Notes: generated by a model from the sequence alone, not told the origin. A DNA stretch of 9,247 nucleotides from Methanobacteriota archaeon (GCA_016212785.1 JACRDW010000122.1:1-9247), one strand, 5' to 3'; shown: positions 1-5,653, numbered from the stretch's first letter. Numbers and translations are program-made.

Positions 1-125
1 ATATAAATAGTTTTTTAAGAAAATTATTTATTAGCAGCGCAAAAATATCCTTTTTTTTAAAAAGAAAGCTTTTTAAGCGAGAATAAATTTTCTTCTTATC
101 AGGGAATTGGACAAGAGATAATTTT
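1..125. other. A+T-rich non-coding left edge
   Basis: No credible gene is visible here. The stretch holds several A and T runs and a perfect 8-bp inverted repeat (57-64 with 69-76, 4-base loop). On the minus strand the T-rich run at about 69-60 lies roughly 60 bases past the end of the 106-residue gene, so this may be its transcription end, because archaeal termination often uses T-rich tracts. The TATA-like bases at 1-8 could belong to a promoter reading out of the window to the left, but the adjoining sequence is not available. Confidence 0.4.
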
Positions 126-446
126 CTAAGCCCTGAGAAGTTCTCTATATTTCTTTACGGCTACTTCTGCTTTTTCAGTCCCGCTAAATTTTTTAAAAAC
201 GTTCTCGTACAGAACATCTATCAACCTTTCAACGTCCCTGCTTTTTTTCAGGTCGATGTTAAGCTCGCTGACGTGCGCTCTGAGAGTATCTGCCGCCATC
301 TTTTTCCCGAAGATAGCTGCAAGCTCCTGGTTCATGCTGAGCTGCTTTCTAATCACGCTCTCGGCCATTTTCTCGCCAAACATTGCCGCAAGGTCTTTCC
401 TTATGCCGTGGAGCGTGACCCTGCATCTCTCTTCTTCGCTTGACAT
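126..446 (-). CDS. Hypothetical small soluble protein with internal 23-residue duplication
   Basis: This is a 106-residue charged protein with no signal peptide or membrane segment, which I do not recognise. It contains two similar copies of a roughly 18-residue unit: residues 19-36 beginning LAAMFGEKMA and residues 42-59 beginning LAAIFGKKMA, offset by 23. A Lys/Glu-rich helical tail (about 64-105) follows. The start is the ATG just after the TAA of the upstream membrane-protein gene, with one base between them, and no Shine-Dalgarno motif is seen, so expression is probably coupled to that gene. The amphipathic repeats and tight pairing suggest a cytosolic partner of the membrane protein; this is inference. 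Coding status rests on the repeat, its sensible composition and the operon-like spacing. Confidence 0.7.
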   Translation of the reverse strand: MSSEEERCRVTLHGIRKDLAAMFGEKMAESVIRKQLSMNQELAAIFGKKMAADTLRAHVSELNIDLKKSRDVERLIDVLYENVFKKFSGTEKAEVAVKKYRELLRA

Positions 447-447
447 A

Positions 448-726
448 TTAGAGGGAGGTTAAAAATTTGTACATATCTCTGAATGCAAGCATGAAGAAGA
501 TCGCAACTACGAACAGTCCTGCTTCTACCAGAAATTCAAAGGGATGGTATCCCAGAATCAAGAGAAGGTCTGCCAGCATTGCTGCGCCGAGCCCTGTCAT
601 TGCGAGAAAGAAGTACAGGTATGCCCTCAATCCGCCCTTTGTCTGTCTGTATCCAAGGTATCCGTAGTACATCGCCGCAAAACCGAATGGTGCAGAGGCT
701 AGATTAAAAATTATCTGGATATCCAT
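448..726 (-). CDS. Small three-helix membrane protein, hypothetical
   Basis: This 92-residue hydrophobic protein has three likely membrane segments at about 6-26, 36-58 and 64-83. A short basic and aromatic loop (YLGYRQTKGGLRAY) separates the first two, and the end is polar (FRDMYKFLTSL). There is no recognisable catalytic motif and I cannot assign a family. The start is well supported: the minus strand has AGGAGGT (plus positions 734-740) seven bases before the ATG. TATA-like sequences lie upstream in the divergent region shared with the HTH-RDD gene. The next gene begins one base after the stop, so the two probably form a two-gene unit. The role is unknown. Its position beside a membrane-anchored regulator and a respiratory operon is the only functional hint. 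Confidence 0.72.
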   Translation of the reverse strand: MDIQIIFNLASAPFGFAAMYYGYLGYRQTKGGLRAYLYFFLAMTGLGAAMLADLLLILGYHPFEFLVEAGLFVVAIFFMLAFRDMYKFLTSL

Positions 727-767
727 TTTCTCGACCTCCTGCGCTAGTATCTCCAGATTCGCATACT

Positions 768-795
768 TAAAATTTATGCATAGAAATATTTATGT
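768..795 (-). promoter_or_regulatory. Candidate TATA boxes for the minus-strand gene pair
   Basis: Reading the minus strand, CATAAATATTT (plus 785-795) and CATAAATTTTAAG (about 768-780) are both TATA-like. The first would place a start near 763 and a leader of about 37 bases. The second would start near 745 with a leader of about 18 bases that still contains AGGAGGT. I cannot decide between them from sequence. Confidence 0.45.
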
Positions 796-818
796 AATCA
801 GCTAGTGAAGCGCAGCAA

Positions 819-862
819 TTCCGTTAGGAAGCTGGTGCGTATGCCATCTTCCTTGCGGAAGG
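819..862 (+). repeat. Short copy of a hairpin-forming repeat
   Basis: This imperfect palindrome pairs TTCCG (819-823) with CGGAA (856-860), GGAAG (827-831) with CTTCC (848-852) and TGG (833-835) with CCA (844-846), closing on a CGTA-centred loop. Its left arm matches the nuoC-nuoD junction element at 18 of 20 positions. Its right arm matches TGCCATCTTCC and TTGCGGAAGG exactly, apart from a 9-base insert in the other copy. The two are therefore one repeat family with a variable centre. It lies between divergent promoters, so it would be transcribed only if a start lies outside the predicted TATA boxes. Confidence 0.7.
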
Positions 863-869
863 GAACTAG

Positions 870-912
870 ACTACATAGCGGAGCTAGTGCGAAAGACTTA
901 ATACTATGTAGT
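870..912. promoter_or_regulatory. Inverted repeat overlapping the HTH-RDD promoter
   Basis: ACTACATAG (870-878) and CTATGTAGT (904-912) are perfect inverted copies whose centres are 34 bp apart, close to three helical turns. The right half touches the probable TATA box (about 897-904), where a bound dimer could block transcription. This is a candidate operator, perhaps for the downstream HTH protein itself. It could equally be a chance palindrome. Confidence 0.45.
897..904 (+). promoter_or_regulatory. Probable TATA box for the HTH-RDD gene, leaderless
   Basis: CTTAATAC lies about 27 bp upstream of the ATG at 928, the usual archaeal TATA-to-start distance. No Shine-Dalgarno motif precedes that ATG. 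Together these suggest a leaderless transcript beginning at or next to the start codon. The purine-rich GCGAAAGA just upstream is compatible with a TFB recognition element. Confidence 0.5.
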
Positions 913-927
913 AATTAAACTAGCGTC

Positions 928-1677
928 ATGCCAGAGAAAATAGGTGGGTTGTTCAAGGCTCTTGAACATCCAACCAGCAGGGTATTTAAAGCTCTTTCAC
1001 ACCCAATCAGAGTAAAAATGGTGGAGAACCTGCATGACAACGTTGAGCTCAGTTATACAGAGCTTCTAAACCTGCTGAACATTGACGCAGGGCATTTGAA
1101 TTTCCATCTAAAAATAATGGGGAAGCTAATCCAGAAAACAGAGAACGGGAATTACATACTGACAGACGAAGGCAGCGTTGCGTACCGCATGATTAATGCT
1201 GTTAAGGCGCTTGAAAAAGAAGAAGTGAAAATTATTATCCCGCAGACATCTATATTAAAAAGAGCTCTGGCTACTGCTGTGGATTTCTCGCTGTTTATCG
1301 GCTCCCCTCTGGCATTGATGCTCTTAATAAATATCTGGGTACCGCTTAATCCTCATGACGGGTTATTTCCCCTGCTGCTGACAATGTTTCTGCATGCTAT
1401 CTTCTTCCTCGCTTTTGTTACCTTCATGGCAATGGAAACTTACAACGGACAGACTTTGGGAAAGCATTTAGTTGGCATCAGGGTACTAAAGGAGAGCGGA
1501 AGAAGGCTGAATTTAGTGGAAAGCACAGCGAGAAATATCCTGAAAGTCTATTTCCTGCCATTTGACCTGCTGATAGGACTGATATTCACCAGGAAAAAAG
1601 GCTATATAAGATTTGCAGATTACTATACCAAGGCAAAGGTAGTTGACATTTCGGTTAGAGTGGAGCACTTCAAGTAG
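928..1677 (+). CDS. Membrane-anchored HTH (ArsR-like) - RDD domain protein, putative regulator
   Basis: The 249-residue protein has two parts. Residues about 17-90 form an ArsR-like winged helix, with FKALSHPIRVKMVENL as the first helices, a recognition region around ELLNLLNIDAGHLNFHLKIM, and a wing at NGNYILTDEG. Residues about 108-243 match the RDD membrane family: RALATAVDF near the start of the first membrane segment (about 112-135), a second segment (about 145-166), the loop GQTLGKHLVGIRVL, then RNILKVYFLPFDLLIGLIF and the closing RFADYYTKAKVVD. The likely role is a one-component regulator tethered to the membrane, sensing an ion, a lipid or membrane state. The RDD function is poorly defined, so the signal is unknown. 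It lies just upstream of the complex I operon and divergent from a membrane protein gene, and may control either. A short duplication (FKALEHP, FKALSHP) precedes the HTH. Confidence 0.85.
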   Translation: MPEKIGGLFKALEHPTSRVFKALSHPIRVKMVENLHDNVELSYTELLNLLNIDAGHLNFHLKIMGKLIQKTENGNYILTDEGSVAYRMINAVKALEKEEVKIIIPQTSILKRALATAVDFSLFIGSPLALMLLINIWVPLNPHDGLFPLLLTMFLHAIFFLAFVTFMAMETYNGQTLGKHLVGIRVLKESGRRLNLVESTARNILKVYFLPFDLLIGLIFTRKKGYIRFADYYTKAKVVDISVRVEHFK

Positions 1678-1702
1678 GGTTGTGCAGTCTTTTGCCCAAA
1701 CC

Positions 1703-1739
1703 ACCATATATTTATATATCAAATAAAAGCGCAGGAGGT
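1703..1739 (+). promoter_or_regulatory. Promoter and ribosome binding site of the nuo operon
   Basis: An A+T-only stretch, ATATATTTATATAT (1706-1719), is the strongest TATA box in the window. The expected start falls about 25 bp later, near 1731-1738, giving a very short leader that would include or begin at AGGAGGT (1733-1739). This separates the operon from the upstream regulator gene, which ends at 1677. Confidence 0.6.
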
Positions 1740-1749
1740 GGAGAAGTTG

Positions 1750-2106
1750 ATGATACACGAGTACTACGTTCCTGTGATAGCATTTGTGGCGGTAGGCGTT
1801 GCATTCCCAGCAGTTAGCCTGATTCTCTCAAGACTGCTCAGACCCATTAAACCAACGCCAGAAAAGCTCTCAACCTATGAATGCGGAGAAGTTCCAATAG
1901 GCAGCGCATGGCATCAATATAACGTGCAGTACTACATGTATGCGATTTTACTGGTTATATTCGACGTGGAGGTGCTCTTCTTCTATCCCTGGGCACTTGT
2001 TTACTACGAGCTTGTCGGAGCTCTGACGGCAGGAATTATTTTTCTGGTAATAGTCTTCTTCGGCCTGCTGTACGAATGGAAGAAAGGGGTGCTGGAATGG
2101 CAGTAG
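1750..2106 (+). CDS. nuoA: Complex I subunit A (NuoA/FpoA)
   Basis: This small membrane subunit at the base of the membrane arm helps form the junction with the quinone cavity. The 118 residues include three membrane helices (about 5-26, 61-83, 88-110), and the signature loop [20 protein letters not shown] before the second helix, which carries the family's conserved cysteine. [12 protein letters not shown], with the conserved acidic residues, is characteristic. The start is uncertain among GTG 1738, TTG 1747 and ATG 1750. AGGAGGT at 1733-1739 overlaps the GTG and fits the TTG or ATG, and I choose the ATG. It is first in the operon and overlaps nuoB by 10 bases. Length and motifs are normal for the family. 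Confidence 0.95.
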   Translation: MIHEYYVPVIAFVAVGVAFPAVSLILSRLLRPIKPTPEKLSTYECGEVPIGSAWHQYNVQYYMYAILLVIFDVEVLFFYPWALVYYELVGALTAGIIFLVIVFFGLLYEWKKGVLEWQ

Positions 2107-2612
2107 TTGCGTTTCTGAACAGAGAGAAGTTCGTTAAAGAGTTCGTGGATAAGAATCCAATCGTAAAATATGCCAGGGCTAAGTCTCCATGGCTGTTCAC
2201 GTTCGGTCTTGCGTGCTGCGCAATAGAGATGGCGACCGCGGGCACTTCTCGTTTTGACGGAATGGAGAGATTCGGAATGCTTGCCAGGGCAACTCCTCGT
2301 CAGGCTGACGTCATGATAGTCGCGGGCTGGGTAACTAAAAAAATGGCTCTCAGAATTAAAAGGCTGTACGAGCAGATGCCTGAGCCGAAGTACGTTATTG
2401 CGATGGGAGAATGTGCAATCTGCGGCGGCCCCTGGCACGACTCCTACAACGTAGTGGACGGAGTGGATAAAATAATTCCGGTCGATATTTACATCCCGGG
2501 CTGCCCTCCGAGACCTGAGGCACTTCTAGACGGCGTGGTAAAGCTCAGGAAGAAAATCAGGGCCGGAGAGACGAACTACGACAGGGAAATAAGAAGCGTG
2601 GAGGAGAGGTGA
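2097..2612 (+). CDS. nuoB: Complex I subunit B (NuoB/FpoB), cluster N2 protein
   Basis: NuoB carries the terminal [4Fe-4S] cluster N2, which passes electrons to the quinone or methanophenazine bound between it and NuoD. In the 171-residue form the four expected ligands are present: the tandem pair C40-C41 in [11 protein letters not shown]106 in MGECAICGG and C136 in [14 protein letters not shown]. The segment [13 protein letters not shown] is also typical. The reading frame extends upstream to an ATG at 2076. The ATG at 2097 has a GGGGTG-like site at the usual distance and gives a normal N-terminus, so it is preferred. The gene overlaps nuoA by 10 bases and its stop overlaps the nuoC start in TGATG. 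This fits one translationally coupled unit. Confidence 0.96.
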   Translation: MAVVAFLNREKFVKEFVDKNPIVKYARAKSPWLFTFGLACCAIEMATAGTSRFDGMERFGMLARATPRQADVMIVAGWVTKKMALRIKRLYEQMPEPKYVIAMGECAICGGPWHDSYNVVDGVDKIIPVDIYIPGCPPRPEALLDGVVKLRKKIRAGETNYDREIRSVEER

Positions 2613-3082
2613 TGACCGAACTGGATGAGCTTAAAAATAAATTTCCAGACGCTGTTATTGAGGTAAAATTACAGAGGGAGCGCAGGCTTTGGGCCGCTGT
2701 TAAAAGAGACCGCCTTCTCGAAATCTGCAAATATTTGAAGCAGGACTTCGACCATCTCTCATGCATCTCAGGAGTGGACTATGCGGACAGATTCGAGGTC
2801 GTGTATCACCTCTGGTCTTACTCGAAGAAGAAGCTGCTCTCGCTTAAGGTGCCTATTCCAAAAGACGACCCGGCTATCGACTCTGTAACAGCTATCTGGA
2901 AGGCAGCGGATTGGCATGAAAGAGAAACCTATGACATGTTCGGGGTAGTATTCGAGAAGCATCCAAACCTAACCCGCATCCTGCTTCCCGAAGACTTTGA
3001 AGGACATCCCTTCAGGAAGGACTACAAGCTGAAAGAAAGCCCATGGTTCTCAGGAAAGAGTCCCGAGGAGGGGAGTTTGTGA
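2612..3082 (+). CDS. nuoC: Complex I 30-kDa subunit C (NuoC/FpoC)
   Basis: This 156-residue peripheral-arm subunit packs against NuoD and NuoB and binds no cofactor. Family signatures are visible: ISGVDYADRFEVVYHLWS near residue 50, then the highly conserved ADWHERETYDMFGVVFEKHP (about 94-113) and LTRILLPEDFEGHPFRKDY near the C-terminus. NuoC and NuoD are separate genes here, unlike the fused NuoCD of some bacteria. The ATG at 2612 overlaps the last base of the nuoB stop, with GAGGAGAGG just before it; a GTG at 2609 is an alternative. It is followed by the only substantial gap in the operon, which contains the structured repeat at 3093-3185. Confidence 0.95.
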   Translation: MTELDELKNKFPDAVIEVKLQRERRLWAAVKRDRLLEICKYLKQDFDHLSCISGVDYADRFEVVYHLWSYSKKKLLSLKVPIPKDDPAIDSVTAIWKAADWHERETYDMFGVVFEKHPNLTRILLPEDFEGHPFRKDYKLKESPWFSGKSPEEGSL

Positions 3083-3189
3083 TTCAGGAAGATTCCGATA
3101 GGAAGCTGGCGCTTGCGCGAGCAAGACCGAATTGTTTTGCGCCTACCTTCGGTAGTGCCATCTTCCCTTGTGGTATTGCGGAAGGAAGA
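3079..3189 (+). other. Anomalous nuoC-nuoD junction, open in the nuoD frame
   Basis: This segment can be read as a 37-residue N-terminal extension of NuoD starting at GTG 3079. That GTG overlaps the nuoC stop (GTGA) and has a strong GAGGAGGGG site five to six bases upstream. The extension (Arg/Ala-rich, then SAIFPCGIAEGR) does not resemble a NuoD N-terminus, and most of it is encoded by the hairpin repeat. TGATTC occurs at 3080-3085 and again at 3191-3196, a 111-bp offset that preserves frame. Removing one offset gives GTG followed directly by the ILNIGPQHP codons. GGAAGA at 3087 and 3184 is a second possible flanking repeat. Confidence 0.55.
3093..3185 (+). repeat. Long copy of the hairpin repeat at the nuoC-nuoD junction
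   Basis: Outer pairings are TTCCG (3093-3097) with CGGAA (3179-3183), GGAAG (3101-3105) with CTTCC (3162-3166) and TGGCGC (3107-3112) with GTGCCA (3155-3160, one G-U). Inside, TTGC-GCGA-GCAA (3113-3124) forms a hairpin with a GNRA-type loop. The second arm is either TACC-TTC-GGTA (3144-3154) or ACCGAA (3126-3131) with TTCGGT (3148-3153). The result is a three-way-junction-like fold on paper. The arms match the copy at 819-862; the central roughly 40 bases and a 9-base insert (3167-3175) are unique to this copy. It may be a small non-autonomous mobile element or an intercistronic regulatory RNA. No energy calculation was made. Confidence 0.65.
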
Positions 3190-4275
3190 ATGATTCTGAA
3201 CATTGGCCCCCAGCATCCTTCGACACATGGAGTGCTCAGATTGCAGGTCGAGTTGGAAGGAGAGCGGGTAATAAGCGTTACTCCTATAATAGGATACCTG
3301 CATCGAGGCTTTGAAAAAATTGCAGAAAACAGGAATTATATTCAGGTCATACCTCTGACAGACAGGCTTGATTACCTATCATCGATGGCAAACAACATGG
3401 TTTATGTTAAAGCTGTGGAAGAGCTGCTCGGAGTTCAAATCCCTGAAAGGGCAGAGTACATTAGAGTTATAATGCTCGAGCTGCAGCGCATAGCCAGCCA
3501 TTTAGCTGCGGTCGGCTTCTACGGCAATGACTTGGGTTTAGCTTTTACTGCGATGATGTATACCTTCAGGGAGAGAGAATTAATTCTGGATTTATTCGAA
3601 AGCGTTTGCGGCGCAAGGCTTACGTACAACTATCTTCGATTTGGTGGCGTGAGAGAAGACCTGCCCGGCAATTTTAAGGAAAAAGCCAGAGAAGTCCTTG
3701 CTCGACTAAAGCCGAAGATAGACGAGTACGAGCGATTCCTGAGCGAGGACGAGATTTTTTTAATGAGAACCAAGGATATAGGCGTTCTTAATCCAGAGGA
3801 TGCGATAAACATGGGAGCAACAGGACCTGTGCTCCGGGGCTCGGGAGTGAAAACAGACACTAGGATCACGGATTCCTATACGATTTATGACAAGTTCGAC
3901 TGGGAGATAGTTACCGGAAAGGACGGAGACTGCTTCTCCCGCTATGCGGTATGGATAAACGAAATGAGGCAGAGCATTAAAATAGTGGAGCAAGCGTTGG
4001 ATACTCTTCCAGAAGGCCCTTATCTAGCTAAAGTGCCAAAGCTGCTCAAGCCGCCGGCAGGGGAGGTGTACAGCAGAATCGAGAGCCCAAGAGGAGAGCT
4101 CTGCATGCACTTAATCAGCGACGGTGCTGCGACGAATCCATACCGCCTGAAAATAAGGAGCCCAGCCTTCTGCAACTTATCGCTTCTGCCGCACCTAGCA
4201 AAGAACGTTTTAATCGCAGATTTAATAGCCATCACAGGTTCTCTGGACCCTGTTTTCGGCGAAATCGACAGGTGA
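3190..4275 (+). CDS. nuoD: Complex I 49-kDa subunit D (NuoD/FpoD)
   Basis: NuoD is the hydrogenase-derived subunit that, with NuoB, forms the quinone-type binding site. From ATG 3190 it is 361 residues and begins at the family's conserved MILNIGPQHPSTHG. H13 and Y62 (in RLDY) correspond to His38 and Tyr87 of Thermus Nqo4, which contact the quinone head group, so the site looks intact. Other signatures are YLHRGFEK, ESVCGARLTYNYLRFGGV, GATGPVLRGSGVKTDTR, ESPRGE and the C-terminal DPVFGEIDR. The last stands where [NiFe]-hydrogenases have the metal-binding DPCxxC, so it is not a hydrogenase. The start is ambiguous: GGAAGGAAGA precedes this ATG, but GTG 3079 with a stronger ribosome site would add 37 unusual residues. 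nuoH follows after four bases. Confidence 0.95.
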   Translation: MILNIGPQHPSTHGVLRLQVELEGERVISVTPIIGYLHRGFEKIAENRNYIQVIPLTDRLDYLSSMANNMVYVKAVEELLGVQIPERAEYIRVIMLELQRIASHLAAVGFYGNDLGLAFTAMMYTFRERELILDLFESVCGARLTYNYLRFGGVREDLPGNFKEKAREVLARLKPKIDEYERFLSEDEIFLMRTKDIGVLNPEDAINMGATGPVLRGSGVKTDTRITDSYTIYDKFDWEIVTGKDGDCFSRYAVWINEMRQSIKIVEQALDTLPEGPYLAKVPKLLKPPAGEVYSRIESPRGELCMHLISDGAATNPYRLKIRSPAFCNLSLLPHLAKNVLIADLIAITGSLDPVFGEIDR

Positions 4276-4279
4276 AAAA

Positions 4280-5239
4280 ATGATGGAAAATCCGCTTGTA
4301 AAAGGAATCGTGGGCGCAGCTGTGCTAGCTGCTTTGATTTCTGCAGCACTGCTCTTTCTGATATGGCTGGAAAGAAAATTCATAGGAAGACTCCAGCACA
4401 GATACGGTCCAAACAGGGCAGGCAAATTTGGGATACTGCAAATGGTCGTCGACGGAATAAAATTGCTTACAAAAGAGGATATAATTCCTGAAAAGGCAGA
4501 CAGAGCAGTTTTCACAGCAGCTCCTATCCTGGCATTTGCGATTGCATTTCTGCCGTTCGCTGCAATACCGTTCAGCGAGAGCTTGGTAGTCTCGAACATA
4601 AACATAGGAATTTTATATATTCTAGCTGTTTCTTCTCTGGCAGTAGTTCCTACTATAATGGCAGGCTGGTCGCCGAACAACAAATATAATTTGCTCGGCG
4701 GCATGCGAGCTGCAGCCATGATGATAAGCTATGAAGTACCTGCTGCTCTGGCTATAATCGGCGTCGTGATGCTCGCCGGCTCTTTGAACATGGTTGAAAT
4801 CGTTAAAGCCCAGGAAAAAATCTGGTTCTTCATTCCACAGATTATAGGATTCTCTGTTTTTGTCGTCGCTGCATTCGTAGAGACTGCAAGGCTGCCCTTC
4901 GATTTGTCTGAGGCAGAGTCAGAGCTGGTGCAGGGTTGGACTACCGAATATTCCGGAATGAAGTTCGCGATGCTGCTGTTTGCCGAATACATACATTCTA
5001 TTCTCGCATCTCTTTTGATAGTCATACTTTTCCTGGGAGGCTGGCACGGCCCAGTCCTGCCTCCCGCAGTGTGGCTCCTGCTAAAAACTTTTGCTGTAAT
5101 GCTCCTGCTCATGTGGGTGCGGGCTACGGTGCCAAGAGTAAGAATAAACCAGCTCCTGAACATAGGCTGGAAGATACTCATACCAGCAGCCCTGCTTAAC
5201 ATAGCTCTCACAGGATATGCAAGACTTTTGCTGGGGTAA
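4280..5239 (+). CDS. nuoH: Complex I subunit H (NuoH/FpoH)
   Basis: This 319-residue membrane subunit forms the heel of the complex, the quinone tunnel and the first proton path. About eight helices are predicted. The strongest signatures are WLERKFIGRLQHRYGPNRAG (29-48), the loop DGIKLLTKEDIIPEKAD, and ETARLPFDLSEAESELVQGW (201-220) followed by TTEYSG, all with the conserved charged residues that line the tunnel. The start is the first of two ATGs (4280, 4283), with AGGTG overlapping the nuoD stop five bases upstream. The N-terminus is one short hydrophilic stretch before helix 1, as is usual. nuoI begins three bases after the stop. Length and motifs are typical, and nothing looks broken. 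Confidence 0.96.
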   Translation: MMENPLVKGIVGAAVLAALISAALLFLIWLERKFIGRLQHRYGPNRAGKFGILQMVVDGIKLLTKEDIIPEKADRAVFTAAPILAFAIAFLPFAAIPFSESLVVSNINIGILYILAVSSLAVVPTIMAGWSPNNKYNLLGGMRAAAMMISYEVPAALAIIGVVMLAGSLNMVEIVKAQEKIWFFIPQIIGFSVFVVAAFVETARLPFDLSEAESELVQGWTTEYSGMKFAMLLFAEYIHSILASLLIVILFLGGWHGPVLPPAVWLLLKTFAVMLLLMWVRATVPRVRINQLLNIGWKILIPAALLNIALTGYARLLLG

Positions 5240-5242
5240 ACC

Positions 5243-5653
5243 ATGAGAACGAAATCTCTGATAGCAAAACCGATGCTCATAACTCTGAAGCACCTCTTCA
5301 AGAAGCCTGTTACGGTGCAGTATCCTGAGGAGAAACTCACCCTCGCAGAGCGCTACAGGGGCATGCATGCGTATGACCTGGAAAGGTGCATAGCCTGCTC
5401 CGCATGCGTTAGAATCTGCCCGAACAAGTGCATCGAGCTTCAGGTATCTATCACGCCTGAAGGAAAGAAGAAAATCGAGGCATATAATATCTACATCGGA
5501 AGGTGCATGTTCTGCGGCCTCTGCGTTGAGGCCTGCCCGCTCAAGCCAAAGGTTATTACCATGACGCAAAAGTATGAGCTTGCAGATTACGATAGACCTT
5601 CGCTCGTTTATGGAATCGAAAGACTCAGAGGAGGCAGAGAAAGTGAGCCTTGA
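5243..5653 (+). CDS. nuoI: Complex I subunit I (NuoI/FpoI), 2x[4Fe-4S] ferredoxin-type
   Basis: NuoI carries the two clusters (N6a and N6b) that relay electrons toward NuoB. The 136-residue protein has two classic C-x2-C-x2-C-x3-C-P motifs: C49, C52, C55 with C59, and C88, C91, C94 with C98. An N-terminal amphipathic region (ITLKHLFKKPVTVQYPEEK) is typical of the part lying on the membrane surface. C63 is an extra cysteine not needed for a cluster. The start is ATG 5243, three bases after the nuoH stop, with a G-rich site (CTGGGG) just upstream. The end overlaps nuoJ by 11 bases. Because no NuoEFG genes appear in the window, NuoI may be exposed to a different electron donor, such as an F420H2-oxidising subunit or ferredoxin; that is inference. 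Confidence 0.95.
   Translation: MRTKSLIAKPMLITLKHLFKKPVTVQYPEEKLTLAERYRGMHAYDLERCIACSACVRICPNKCIELQVSITPEGKKKIEAYNIYIGRCMFCGLCVEACPLKPKVITMTQKYELADYDRPSLVYGIERLRGGRESEP

Larger units (their letters stand above)
727..927. promoter_or_regulatory. Divergent intergenic regulatory region
   Basis: This 201-bp region separates the minus-strand pair from the HTH-RDD gene and is unusually rich in signals. It holds TATA-like boxes for both directions, five CTAG sites (744, 802, 866, 884, 920), four of them in the form GCTAGT or ACTAGC, a perfect 9-bp inverted repeat (870-878 with 904-912) and a hairpin repeat (819-862). GCTAGTG at 801-807 and at 883-889 lies just upstream of the minus- and plus-strand TATA candidates respectively. 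Binding by the adjacent HTH protein is plausible but inferred. Confidence 0.6.

Noticed and set aside
2004..2438. Minus-strand frame opposite the nuoA-nuoB junction
   Set aside because: It covers the start of nuoB, has no ribosome site, and its His/Ser/Arg-rich product is unlike a real protein.
3043..3078. ATG at 3043 as the nuoD start
   Set aside because: It is inside the conserved end of nuoC and has no ribosome site; 3079 or 3190 is far better.
4951..4960. ATTCCGGAAT palindrome in nuoH, resembling the arms of the hairpin repeat
   Set aside because: Only the TTCCGGAA core is shared, and it lies in codons for the conserved EYSGM segment, so it is coding coincidence.
5574..5642. Upstream in-frame extension of nuoJ
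   Set aside because: It lies inside nuoI, encodes hydrophilic residues unlike NuoJ, and the GTG at 5643 has a clear ribosome site.
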